NCBI GenBank assembly: GCA_963695975.1
Contig: CAVOIB010000011.1
Coordinates: forward strand, 1 to 64,000
Length of the DNA stretch: 64,000 nt
Origin: JBBQVZ01 sp963695975
GTDB lineage: Bacteria > Actinomycetota > UBA4738 > HRBIN12
Direction of reading: 5' to 3'
The position numbers and the translations under genes are program-made. Shown here piece by piece: positions 53,300-63,702 of this stretch (positions within the stretch are counted from its first letter, which is position 1; each line of letters starts with the position of its first letter). Under the pieces are notes generated by a model. It was not told where the DNA came from and did not search any database. It saw nothing but the letters and a program-made list of their open reading frames with translations.

Positions 53300-54503
53300 T
53301 CACTGGATCAGCTTGATGATGTTGAACATCGGCATGTAGAGCGCGATGACGGCGGCGCCCACCGCACCACCGATGATCGCGATCAGCAGCGGCTCGATCA
53401 GCGACGTCAGCGCGTCCACCGAGGCCTCGACCTCGTTGTCGTAGAAGGTCGCGACCTTGTCCAGCATCGTGTCGACCTGTCCCGTCTCCTCACCGACCGC
53501 CAGCATCTGCACGACCATCGGCGGGAAGACCGGATGCTTCGCCAAGGGCTTGGCGATCGACTCGCCCTCGCGGACGGCGTCCTGTACGTCGCGGATCGCC
53601 TTCGCCATCACCTGGTTGTTCACGGTGTCCGACACGATGTCGAGCGCTTGGAGGATCGGCACGCCCGAACGCAGGAGCATCCCGGCGGTGCTTGCGAAGC
53701 GCGACAGGGCGGTCTTGTGGAAGAGCGAGCCGAAGATCGGCACCTTCAGCTTGATCGCGTCGATCGTCGCCCGGCCGTTCGCCGTCGCCTTGTACCGCTT
53801 GAACGCGAACGAGAACGCGACCGCCGCCAAGATGAACATGTACCAGTACTTCTTCACGGCGTCCGACATCATCAGCAGCACGCGCGTCGGGAGCGGGAGC
53901 GTCCCGCCGAGCTGGCTGTAGATGCTCTTGAACTGCGGAACGACGAACAGGAGCATCGCCGACATGATCAGGACGACGAGCGCGACCACGGCGACCGGAT
54001 ACGTCATGGCCGACTTGATCTTCTGGCGGAGATGGACCTCACGCTCCAGGACGGCGGCCAACCGGAGCAGCACGTCATCCAACATGCCTCCGGTCTCGCC
54101 CGACTTCACCATCGCGATGTAGAGGTCGTTGAAGACCTTCGGGTACTTCGCCATCGCTGCGGAGAGCGATGCGCCCTGCTCGACGTCGGCCCGCACGCCC
54201 ATCAACGTCTTGGCGAGCTCCTTGTTCGTGGTCTGCTCAGACAGGATCGTCAAGGCCCGCAGGATCGGGAGCCCCGAGTTCACCATGGTCGCGAACTGCC
54301 GGGAGAAGACCGCGATCTCCTTGAGCTTCACCTTCTGCGGGCGGATGTTGATCTCGAGGTTGAGGCCCTTCTTCTCCTTGCCCACCTCGAGCGGCGTATA
54401 GCCCATCTCACGCAGGCGCTCGAGCACCAAGCGCTCGTTGTCCGCCACGAGCGTGCCGGTCACCAGGTTCCCCGACCGGTCGCGGACCTTGTACTGGTAG
54501 GTG

Positions 54504-54511
<8 letters not shown>
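53300..54511 (-). CDS. pilC: type IV pilus inner-membrane platform protein PilC
   Basis: 403 residues from ATG 54509-54511, overlapping pilT by 8 bases. N-terminal YQYKVRDRSGNLVTGTL, then two T2SSF repeats: SRQFATMVNSGLPILRALTIL with SGETGG, and SRFASTAGMLLRSGVPILQALDIV with GEETGQ (both in part), and three membrane helices. Interacts with PilB and PilT. Confidence 0.95.
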
Positions 54512-55679
<1,168 letters not shown>

Positions 55680-55680
55680 C

Positions 55681-57366
55681 TCACTTCACCACCCTTGCGA
55701 TCTCCTCGATGGATGTCATGCCCATGCGGGCCTTCTCGAGACCGTCGTCGCGGAGCGTCATCATCCCCTGCTGTATCGCCATCGACCTGATGGCATCGGC
55801 AGATGCGCGGTCCACCGTGAGCCGTTCGATCTCTTCGGTCATCGGCATCACCTCGTACAACCCCGCGCGGCCGCGGAACCCGGTGTTTGAGCAGGCCGAA
55901 CAGCCGACGGGGTGGAACAGTTGATCGATCTCGGGGATCAGCCACTCCGGGTAGCCGGCTTCGATCAGCTCGGCCGACTCCGGCTTGTACGCCTCCTTGC
56001 ACCGTTCGCAGAGCACGCGTGCAAGACGCTGGGCGACCACGCAGTCGATCGCCGAGGCTACGAGGAACGTCTCGACCTCCATCTCGACCAGCCGCGACAC
56101 GGCAGAGGCCGCGTCGTTCGTGTGGAGCGAGGACAGGACGAGGTGACCGGTGAGCGCGGCCTCGATCGCGATCGTGGCCGTCTCCTTGTCGCGGATCTCA
56201 CCGATCAGCACGATGTCGGGGTCGGCACGCAGGATCGACCGCAGGGCCGACGCGAACGTGAGCCCCGCCTTGGGGTTCACCTGCATCTGGTTCACGCCGT
56301 TCAGCCGGTACTCGACCGGATCCTCGACGGTGATGATGTTCCGGTCTTCCTGGTTCAGGATGTTCAAGGTCGCGTACATGGTGGTCGACTTCCCCGAACC
56401 GGTCGGACCGGTGACCAAGATCGCGCCGTAGGGCTTCCGGAACGACTGCGAGAATCGCTTGTACGCGTCCTCGAGGAATCCCAGATCCTCGAGCTTCATC
56501 AACGCCTGGGTCTTGTCCAGGACGCGGATCACGATCTTCTCGCCGAACACGGTGGGGAGCGTCGCCACACGCAGGTCGAGCTGACGACCACCGACACGCA
56601 AGCTGATGCGGCCGTCCTGCGGGACCCGCTTCTCAGCGATGTTCAGGTCCGCCATCACCTTCAGGCGGCTGATCAAGCCTCCCTGGATGTTCTTCGGGGA
56701 ATGCATGACGTCGTGCAGCACACCGTCCACGCGGAAGCGCACCCTCACGTCCCGCTCGGTCGGCTCGATGTGCACATCGGAGGCGCGGTCTCCGACCGCT
56801 TGGGTCATGATCGCCTGGACGAGCTTGACGATCGGGGCCTCCTCGAGCGCCGCCTCGCCGATCGCCTCCTCATCGGATTCCAGCTGCTCGGAGGCCTGGG
56901 AGGCGAGCGCCTCGACCTGGCCATCCATCCCGGCGAACTTCTGGATCGCCTGTTCGACATCGGCCGCCGTCGCCACGACCGGCTGCACGTCCCGGTTCGT
57001 GATCGTGCGGATATCGTCGAGCGCGTAGACGTTCGCGGGGTCGGACATCGCCACGAGCAGCTTGCCGTCTCGCTCCCCGATGGGGATCGCGCGATAGCGA
57101 CGGGCGAGCGCGTCGGGCAGGAGCGTCGTGGCGGAAGGATCGATCTGGTACTCGGAGAGATCGACGAACTCGAGCCCGACCTGTTCGGCGAGCGCGCGGA
57201 CGAGGTCCGCCTCCTTGATCATCCCCAGGTCGATCAGCACGCGCCCCAACGACTTCGGGGTCTTCCGATGTTCCTCGAGCGCTTGCTCCAATTGGGCGGG
57301 CGTGATGAGACCCTGCTCGATCAGGATCTGGCCGAGCTGCTTCGCTTTGCGCTTGACCGTCGTCAT
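55681..57366 (-). CDS. pilB: type IV pilus extension ATPase PilB with MshEN-type N-domain
   Basis: 561 residues. The N-terminus (10-62) has two 24-residue motifs of MshEN type, each with LG at positions 2-3, a Gly at position 10 and Leu at 17 and 21, separated by exactly five residues (34-38); the leading Arg is Gln10 and Ser39 and the final Gln is His33 and Gln62, so cyclic-di-GMP binding is possible but not certain. The ATPase core has GPTGSGKSTTMYA, VEDPVEYRL, LIGEIRDKETA and a tetracysteine zinc site (CERC and CSAC). One base from pilT. Confidence 0.95.
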   Translation of the reverse strand: MTTVKRKAKQLGQILIEQGLITPAQLEQALEEHRKTPKSLGRVLIDLGMIKEADLVRALAEQVGLEFVDLSEYQIDPSATTLLPDALARRYRAIPIGERDGKLLVAMSDPANVYALDDIRTITNRDVQPVVATAADVEQAIQKFAGMDGQVEALASQASEQLESDEEAIGEAALEEAPIVKLVQAIMTQAVGDRASDVHIEPTERDVRVRFRVDGVLHDVMHSPKNIQGGLISRLKVMADLNIAEKRVPQDGRISLRVGGRQLDLRVATLPTVFGEKIVIRVLDKTQALMKLEDLGFLEDAYKRFSQSFRKPYGAILVTGPTGSGKSTTMYATLNILNQEDRNIITVEDPVEYRLNGVNQMQVNPKAGLTFASALRSILRADPDIVLIGEIRDKETATIAIEAALTGHLVLSSLHTNDAASAVSRLVEMEVETFLVASAIDCVVAQRLARVLCERCKEAYKPESAELIEAGYPEWLIPEIDQLFHPVGCSACSNTGFRGRAGLYEVMPMTEEIERLTVDRASADAIRSMAIQQGMMTLRDDGLEKARMGMTSIEEIARVVK

Positions 57367-57395
57367 GCTGCTATCGGTCCGTTCGGTCTAGGTCG

Positions 57396-58295
57396 TCAGG
57401 AAGTAGCTTCGTCATCACCGCTCTCGACCTGAAGCAGCCCCGAGAACTCTTTGGCGAGCAGGACGGGATCGACCTCCGCGTCGGCGTCGAGCTCCATGGG
57501 CGAGGCCTCCTTCTTGACCGCGACCGCATCGTCGCCCGAACGTTCCGCCACCTTGGCGTCCGTGGGCACCTCTGCGTCTTCGGCCGGCTCCGAAGACCCG
57601 GCTCGCCCCCCGCTCCCGGAGCCCTTCTCGGCCTTCTTGCCTTCCTTCTTCCCGCCGCCCTTGCCGTTGTCCGAGGTGACCGCCGAAGCCGGTTCCTTCG
57701 CCTCGTTCCCGGGATCCGCCTCCGTTGTCGCATCCCCCGACGGGCCCACACCCTCGGCGACGTCGGCCAGCTCGGCCATATCGGCGAGATCGGGCTCGTC
57801 GCCCTCGGATCGCTTCATCAGGTTCGCGTCGGCCCGAGCCCACGGCCGGGACTCCGGAGCCGCGGCCGCGGGAGCCGGCTGCGGAGCCCCGTCCGGTCGG
57901 TCCGCCGGCGGGTGGAGCGAGGTGCGGGGCTTGCCGGAGGGGGCGCTCATCGCCTCGGGGACGCGGAGCGTCTCGCGGCGCGCACGCGCCTCTTCGGCCG
58001 ACAACAGGATCTGCTCGAGCTGGTCGATCACGAGGCCGGGACGCACACCCGCGTCGGCGACGGCGAACGCGCCGTACGCCGGACGCCGGACGTAGACCCA
58101 TACCTGATCGCCGAACTCCACGAAGCTCCGCTCCGGGTCGCCGAGCGACGCGAAGCGCATCCACGCCGGCTTCACTGCCGCCTCGTCGTCCGGGTAGGAC
58201 CCGAGGATCAACCCGTCCCTGGACAGGATCAGACAGCCGCGCACGTCGGCGACGCTGCCCGCGATCCGGTACGCGAGCGCAGAGTAGTCATCCAT
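57396..58295 (-). CDS. roadblock-like protein with a long acidic, disordered tail
   Basis: 299 residues from ATG 58293-58295 (an ATG 15 bases upstream is possible). Residues 1-110 look like a roadblock/LC7 fold: RIAGSVADVRGCLILSRDGL, WVYVRRPAYGAFAVAD and VIDQLEQILL. Residues 115-285 are Pro, Ala, Gly, Asp, Glu and Lys-rich low complexity with no fold expected, ending in a short acidic helix (PVLLAKEFSGLLQVE). Directly upstream of pilB. Roadblock proteins often regulate small GTPases, but no MglA-like GTPase lies in the window; a role in pilus control is only inferred from place. Confidence 0.65.
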   Translation of the reverse strand: MDDYSALAYRIAGSVADVRGCLILSRDGLILGSYPDDEAAVKPAWMRFASLGDPERSFVEFGDQVWVYVRRPAYGAFAVADAGVRPGLVIDQLEQILLSAEEARARRETLRVPEAMSAPSGKPRTSLHPPADRPDGAPQPAPAAAAPESRPWARADANLMKRSEGDEPDLADMAELADVAEGVGPSGDATTEADPGNEAKEPASAVTSDNGKGGGKKEGKKAEKGSGSGGRAGSSEPAEDAEVPTDAKVAERSGDDAVAVKKEASPMELDADAEVDPVLLAKEFSGLLQVESGDDEATS

Positions 58296-58382
58296 GCCTA
58301 CCGGAGGCATCGTCGAAGCGTCGGTCGCGCTTGAGCGCGCAGCGGTCGAAAGGCCGAGGGTCCTCGCGTTCTCCGCTCTACG

Positions 58383-59243
58383 TCAGGCTTGCTGGATGAG
58401 GGCGGCTGAGGCCGCCGCCGACATCACATCGATCGGGGGCTGCCGGCCCGTCCACAGCTCGAACGACAACGCCGCCTGGTGCAACAGGAGGCCGATGCCG
58501 CCGAACGTCGCGGCGCCGCCGGAACGAGCCGCGGTCATGAGCGGCGTGACCGTGGGGTGGTACAGCAGGTCGACGACGACCATCGCCCGATGGATCCGTG
58601 GGAGCGGGAGCATCTCGCCGTCGCGGCCAACCGGGGTCGCGTTCACGACGAGGTCCGCCTCCACCCTCGCCGCGTCGGCGAACGCCACCACCTCGACCTT
58701 GGCAGGCAGGCCCTCGACCGCCATCCGCACGTCGTCGACGCGGGCCGGCTCGCGCGCGGCCACCGTGATGGACGACGCGCCCGCGCGTGCGAGCGCCAGC
58801 GCACAGGCGCGGGCCGCACCCCCCGCGCCGAACACGAGCGCCGAGCGCGCCGCCGGATCGAAGCCCGCGTCGCGACGGAGGAATCGGTCGAACCCGGGCG
58901 CGTCGGTGTTGTGGCCGAGGAGGGTCGAGCCGTCGACCACGACCGTGTTCACCGCCTGGAGTCGCGCCGCGTCCTCGGACAGAGAGTCCATGCCTGCAGC
59001 GGCGGCTCCCTTGTGCGGCATGGTGATATTGACGCCGGCGAGCCCGAGCGCGCGGATCCCATCGAGCGCCGCGCCGATCCGAGACGGCTCCACCGGGAGC
59101 GGGACGTAGACCCAGTCGAGCTCCAGGGCCCTGAACGCGGCATTATGGATCGCCGGCGACAGGCTGTGCTCGACCGGCCAGCCGACGATACCCACGGTCC
59201 GCGTTGCTCCATCCAGATGCGGTGGAAGGACGGGATCATCCAA
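58383..59243 (-). CDS. aroE: shikimate dehydrogenase
   Basis: NADP-dependent step four of the shikimate pathway. 286 residues: GWPVEHSLSPAIHNAAF (substrate), NITMPHKGAAAA with the catalytic Lys, GHNTDAPGF, and nucleotide loop FGAGGAARACALAL. It lies with mltG-ruvX-alaS, while the other aro genes are 16 kb away beyond the pilus locus. Confidence 0.95.
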   Translation of the reverse strand: MDDPVLPPHLDGATRTVGIVGWPVEHSLSPAIHNAAFRALELDWVYVPLPVEPSRIGAALDGIRALGLAGVNITMPHKGAAAAGMDSLSEDAARLQAVNTVVVDGSTLLGHNTDAPGFDRFLRRDAGFDPAARSALVFGAGGAARACALALARAGASSITVAAREPARVDDVRMAVEGLPAKVEVVAFADAARVEADLVVNATPVGRDGEMLPLPRIHRAMVVVDLLYHPTVTPLMTAARSGGAATFGGIGLLLHQAALSFELWTGRQPPIDVMSAAASAALIQQA

Positions 59244-60342
59244 GGCAGACGGCCTTGTCGTGAAGGAACGTTCGGTAGGTCACGCTGAAGCGATGATGGC
59301 CGTCGGCGCCGCATAGTACGTAATAGACGTAGGGGACGTCGGCCGGTGACAGCGCGGCACGCAACGACGGTAGCCCGGGATTCGCGATCGGCGTGGGCGG
59401 CAGACCTGCATGCACCCTGGTGTTGTACGGACTCTCCGAGCGAAGGTCGGAGGCCGAGAGCTGGCCGTCAGGTGTCGGGTCGTCGTACAGGAGCGTCGCG
59501 TCGATCCCCAGCGTCATCCCGGCCGCCAGCCGGTTGTAGATGACCGCCGCGATCTTCGGCCGGTCGGACGAGACCCGGGCCTCTCGTTCGATCATCGACG
59601 CGATGATCACGATCTCGTACGGCGAGACGCCGAGCCGCTCGGCGTTCTTCCACGGCAGCGCCCTCGCCTCGGTGTCGAACTGATCGAGCATCCGTTTGAC
59701 GACGTCGTCCGGGGTCGTGTCGGCCTTGACGAAGTCGTACGTCTTGGGGAACAGGAACCCCTCGGTGCCGTGGCCCGCGCGTAGGTATGGCGGAAGGGTC
59801 CAGCCTGGCCGCTGCGCCGACGCCAGGAACGTCTCCTGCGGGATGCCGAGTGCGTCATGAAGGCGCTCCGAGATCTGCGTCAATCGGTAGCCCTCGGGGA
59901 TCGTGACCCGCACGGTCGGCACCGGAGCCGGTGGGGTCGAGAGCACGGCGATCGCGTCGTCGAACGTCATGTTCGTCGTGAGCCGATAGTCACCCGCAAG
60001 GATCTGATCGGCCTTACCGGAGCCGCGCAGGAGGATGCGCCCGACTAGACCTCCGCACCGGACCACACCGAGGTCGTGCAACCGTTCGACGACCTGCTCC
60101 CCCGACATCCCTCGTCTGACGGCGAAGGCGACGGGATCCCGAGGTCCGCTCGCACCTTGGCAACGACCGTAGTACGCGCCGGCGGCCACGACACCTCCGA
60201 CGAGCACCAGGAACGCGACGAGCAGGACCAACAGAGCCCCTCGACGGGGACGCTCACGTGACGCGTCATTCCGGTCAGACCGTCGCGGGGCTGGTTCCAC
60301 CGAGACCGAGGATACCGACCGCCCCTCCGGGTCGCGGCTCAT
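59236..60342 (-). CDS. mltG: endolytic murein transglycosylase MltG
   Basis: 368 residues from ATG 60340-60342, overlapping the ruvX stop (ATGA). A long basic N-terminus, one membrane helix (ALLVLLVAFLVLVGGVVAAGAYY, in part), a LysM-like domain, and the YceG core with the catalytic Glu in IIASMIEREA and the downstream AAVIYNRLAAGMTLGIDAT. Sets glycan strand length by cutting nascent peptidoglycan. Confidence 0.94.
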   Translation of the reverse strand: MSRDPEGRSVSSVSVEPAPRRSDRNDASRERPRRGALLVLLVAFLVLVGGVVAAGAYYGRCQGASGPRDPVAFAVRRGMSGEQVVERLHDLGVVRCGGLVGRILLRGSGKADQILAGDYRLTTNMTFDDAIAVLSTPPAPVPTVRVTIPEGYRLTQISERLHDALGIPQETFLASAQRPGWTLPPYLRAGHGTEGFLFPKTYDFVKADTTPDDVVKRMLDQFDTEARALPWKNAERLGVSPYEIVIIASMIEREARVSSDRPKIAAVIYNRLAAGMTLGIDATLLYDDPTPDGQLSASDLRSESPYNTRVHAGLPPTPIANPGLPSLRAALSPADVPYVYYVLCGADGHHRFSVTYRTFLHDKAVCLG

Positions 60343-60767
60343 GCGTTGGCATCCAGCCACGCCTGGAGGATCACGACGGCCGACGATCGATCGACGACCC
60401 GGCGCCGGTCTACACCCGAGATACCTGCCTCGCGGAGTCCTCGTTCCGCCTCGACGGTCGAGAGCCGCTCATCCTGCATCTCGACGAGCGTCCCGGTCGC
60501 AGCCGTGATCGCACCGGCGAAGGCCCGCGCCTGGATCGCGCGCGGGCCTTCCTCGCCGGACATCGACCGAGGGAGCCCGACGACCACCAGCGACACATCG
60601 CGCTCGTTCGCGAGAGCGGCTATCGCCTGGAGATCCGCGGGGGCTCCGGTGGGGACCGTGCCGAGTGGCGTCGCCAGGCGGCGGTCATCGTCGGAGATCG
60701 CGACACCGATCCGGGCGTCGCCCAGGTCGAGCCCGAGGACCCGGCCGGGACGACTAGTCTGACTCAT
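60339..60767 (-). CDS. ruvX: Holliday-junction resolvase-like RuvX (YqgF)
   Basis: 142-residue RNase H-fold protein implicated in 16S rRNA 5' end processing. RVLGLDLGDARIGVAISD with the first acidic residue, LVVVGLPRSMSGEEGP, DERLSTVEAE and DRSSAVVILQAWLD. Starts 1 base after the alaS stop; order alaS-ruvX-mltG is standard. Confidence 0.94.
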   Translation of the reverse strand: MSQTSRPGRVLGLDLGDARIGVAISDDDRRLATPLGTVPTGAPADLQAIAALANERDVSLVVVGLPRSMSGEEGPRAIQARAFAGAITAATGTLVEMQDERLSTVEAERGLREAGISGVDRRRVVDRSSAVVILQAWLDANA

Positions 60768-60768
60768 A

Positions 60769-63411
60769 CTAGTTCGGTCGATCCCCGAGCAGTTCCGCGA
60801 GCCTGTTCCCTATCGACTCGATCGCTCCCTCGACGGCGTCGGCGTTCGGACCTCCGGCGAACCCCAGGATCGGCTTGCCGCCGGCGCCGCCGCCGATGCG
60901 CTTCGCAGCATGCTCCAGGAGCATCGGGGCGGTGACCCCGCGCTCCACCAGCCGAGGGCTGCACGCGCCGACGATCAGACCCTTACCTCCCTGGCCGGAG
61001 CCCAGGACGACCGCGGCTCCCCCGTTCCCCTCCAGCTTGCCCGCGACCCTCTGGGCCAGCTCCCGGAGCTGATCGGCGTCGGCGTCATGAACGCTTGCGA
61101 CCAACCGGGCACCCGACACGTCGCTCGCTCGACCGGCGACCTCTTCCGCGAGCGAGGCCACATCTCCTTGACGTACTTTCCCGAGTTCGCTCTCCAAGCG
61201 CTTCACGCGCTCCACCAACTGCCGCGCTCGTTCTTCCGCCGAACGGGGGTCGGTGCTCCCGAGCACCGTGGCGATCCCGTGGAGCAGCGCCCGTTCCGCG
61301 TTGATCTCACGGAGCGCGTCGGGCCCGACGAGCGCCTCCACACGGCGCATGCCGGCGCCGATCGACCCCTCGTGAAGGATCCGAATCAGCGAGATGTTCC
61401 CGGTTCGCCGCACGTGCGTTCCACCGCAGAGCTCTCGCGAGTACTCCCCGACCTCGACCACGCGGACCAGGTCGCCGTACTTCTCACCGAAGAGCGCGAT
61501 CGCTCCCTGCGCCTTCGCCTCGTCGAACGTCGTCTCGTAGATCCGGACCGCATCGTCGAGCGCCAGGCGGCGGTTCGCCTCCGCCTCCGCCTCCTCGAGG
61601 ACCTCCTGGGGCACGGCCGACGGATGCGGGAAGTCGAAGCGGAGCCGACCAGGTGCGACGAGCGAGCCGGCCTGGCGCGCGTGTTCGCCCAGCAGATGCT
61701 TGAGCGTCCAGTGGACGATGTGCGTGGACGTATGGGCGCGGGCGGTGGCCTCCCGGCGACCGGCGTCGACGAAGCCGTACGCATCCTGGTGCACGCGCAC
61801 CTCGCCCGATTCGACGATCCCGGTGTGCAGGATCGCGTGCGGTCCGGCCCACTGGGCATCGACGACGCGGATCGACCCGGTCTCCGTCCGGATCGTCCCG
61901 TGGTCGCCGATCTGTCCGCCCCCCTCCGCGTAGAACGGCGTGACGTCCAAGAAGAGCTGGACCTCTTCGCCCTCCTCCGCGATGGGAAGCTCGCGGCTCT
62001 CCGAGTCCAGCATCGCCACGATCCGACCCTCGGCCTGAAGGCTCCGATACCCAACGAACTCGGAGGGCGGCACGGCCCCGGCGTCGATCCCGATCGGCAC
62101 CTTCTTGGCCGAGGCGCGCGCGCGGCGGCGCTGTTCCTCCAGGAGCTCCGCGAACCGGTCGACGTCGACATCGAGTCCGGCGTCGGCGGCGAGCTCCTGG
62201 GTGAGCTGGAGCGGGAACCCGAAGGTGTCGGACAGCTTGAACGCGTCCTCGCCTGCGAGCCTGCCGGTATCACGGTTATCGGCGCTCGCCCGCTCGAACA
62301 GCTGCAGCCCTTGGCGGAGCGTCGCTGCGAACCGCTCCTCCTCTGACGTCGCAACCTGCAGGACGAACGCCTCGTTCTCTCGCAGCTCCGGATAGACATC
62401 GCCCATCAACTCAACCGTTCGACGCACGAGCGGCTCCATCACGCCGCCCTCCACGCCCAGCCTCCGCGCATGCGAGACGACGCGCCGGAGCATCCGGCGC
62501 AGGATGTATCCGCGGCCCTCGTTCGAGGGTTGGACACCGTCGGCGATCAGGAAGCTCGTGGCGCGTCCGTGCTCGGCGATGACCTTCAGGGAGATGTCGT
62601 CTCGGTCGTCGGAACCGTGACGCTTGCCGGAGAGCGATTCGGCGACCTCGAGCAGCGGAACGAAGACGTCGGTCTCGAAGACGTTGTCGACACCTTGGAG
62701 GAAGGTGGCCACCCGTTCCAGGCTGGCGCCGGTGTCGATGTTCTTCGCAGGGAGCTCCCCGACGATCTCCAGGTGGCTGTCGACCTGGTCCTGGATGAAC
62801 ACCAGGTTCCAGATCTCCATGAAGCGGTCCTCGTCGACGTCGGGACCTCCCTCGGGCCCGTACCGCGCGCCGTGGTCCACGAAGATCTCCGAGCACGGCC
62901 CGCCGGGGCCTGCCGCGTGCGTATGCCAGTAGTTGGCCAGCTGTCCCTCAACGTCGACACGTCCGCGGCGCACGATCCGCTCAGGCGCCAGGCCGGCCGC
63001 GTCGATCCAGAGCTCCGTCGCCTCGGCGTCGTCCTCGTACACCGTGACCCACAACAGGTCGTGGTCGATCCCGAAGCCCTCCGTGATCAGCCCGTGCGCC
63101 CACGGGATGGCATCGGCCTTGAAGTAGTCGCCGAACGAGAAGTTCCCGAGCATCTCGAACATCGTGAGGTGCCGCGCCGTGTGGCCGACGTTGTCGATGT
63201 CGTTCGCGCGGAAGCACTTCTGCGACGTGACCGCCCGAAGGAACGGCGGATCCGCCTGTCCCAGGAAGTACGGGATGAACTGGTTCATTCCCGCGTTCGT
63301 AAGGAGGAGGCCCGACTCGGGCGGAGGGATGAGCGACGCAGAGGCGACGCGTCGATGGTCCCGCTCCTCGAAGAAGGAAAGGAACGTCTCGCGGATCCGG
63401 TGGCTCTCCAC
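60769..63411 (-). CDS. alaS: alanyl-tRNA synthetase
   Basis: 880 residues from GTG 63409-63411 (the open frame runs on upstream into the next gene). Class II catalytic domain with TNAGMNQFIPYFLG and RANDIDNVGHTARHLTMFEM (in part), tRNA-recognition domain, editing domain with zinc ligands HTSTHIVH and CGGTH, and the C-Ala domain with DHHA1-type GGGAGGKPILGFAGG. Complete. Confidence 0.96.
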   Translation of the reverse strand: MESHRIRETFLSFFEERDHRRVASASLIPPPESGLLLTNAGMNQFIPYFLGQADPPFLRAVTSQKCFRANDIDNVGHTARHLTMFEMLGNFSFGDYFKADAIPWAHGLITEGFGIDHDLLWVTVYEDDAEATELWIDAAGLAPERIVRRGRVDVEGQLANYWHTHAAGPGGPCSEIFVDHGARYGPEGGPDVDEDRFMEIWNLVFIQDQVDSHLEIVGELPAKNIDTGASLERVATFLQGVDNVFETDVFVPLLEVAESLSGKRHGSDDRDDISLKVIAEHGRATSFLIADGVQPSNEGRGYILRRMLRRVVSHARRLGVEGGVMEPLVRRTVELMGDVYPELRENEAFVLQVATSEEERFAATLRQGLQLFERASADNRDTGRLAGEDAFKLSDTFGFPLQLTQELAADAGLDVDVDRFAELLEEQRRRARASAKKVPIGIDAGAVPPSEFVGYRSLQAEGRIVAMLDSESRELPIAEEGEEVQLFLDVTPFYAEGGGQIGDHGTIRTETGSIRVVDAQWAGPHAILHTGIVESGEVRVHQDAYGFVDAGRREATARAHTSTHIVHWTLKHLLGEHARQAGSLVAPGRLRFDFPHPSAVPQEVLEEAEAEANRRLALDDAVRIYETTFDEAKAQGAIALFGEKYGDLVRVVEVGEYSRELCGGTHVRRTGNISLIRILHEGSIGAGMRRVEALVGPDALREINAERALLHGIATVLGSTDPRSAEERARQLVERVKRLESELGKVRQGDVASLAEEVAGRASDVSGARLVASVHDADADQLRELAQRVAGKLEGNGGAAVVLGSGQGGKGLIVGACSPRLVERGVTAPMLLEHAAKRIGGGAGGKPILGFAGGPNADAVEGAIESIGNRLAELLGDRPN

Positions 63412-63431
63412 GCCGGGGAGTCTACCGACGG

Positions 63432-63692
63432 CTACGCGCTCGACGGGTCGTTCGCAGGGGCCTCCCGCATGCCGGCCCGAAGCTCTCGCTCGCGCTTCTC
63501 CATCGCCCTCCGCCCCTCGGCGATGGACTCGGAGAAGAGCTTCCCGAGGTCCAGGACACCACCCTTCGCCTCCCGGGCGAGCGTGGCCGGCGCGACCCTG
63601 TTGGCCTGCTTGCGGGTCCACCGCGAGGCGATGACCGCGGTCGTCGCTCCCGCGCCGAGGCCGAGCGCCACCCAGAACCCCCGTCGGATCAC
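63432..63692 (-). CDS. small conserved actinobacterial protein upstream of alaS
   Basis: 86 residues, function unknown. One N-terminal hydrophobic segment (GFWVALGLGAGATTAVIASR) followed by charged helices (AREAKGGVLDLGKLFSESI; GRRAMEKRERELRAGMRE). A small single-helix membrane protein at this place, between a DUF948-type gene and alaS, is commonly seen in actinobacteria; no function is inferred. Confidence 0.7.
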   Translation of the reverse strand: MIRRGFWVALGLGAGATTAVIASRWTRKQANRVAPATLAREAKGGVLDLGKLFSESIAEGRRAMEKRERELRAGMREAPANDPSSA

Positions 63693-63702
63693 GAGTGACC
63701 CC

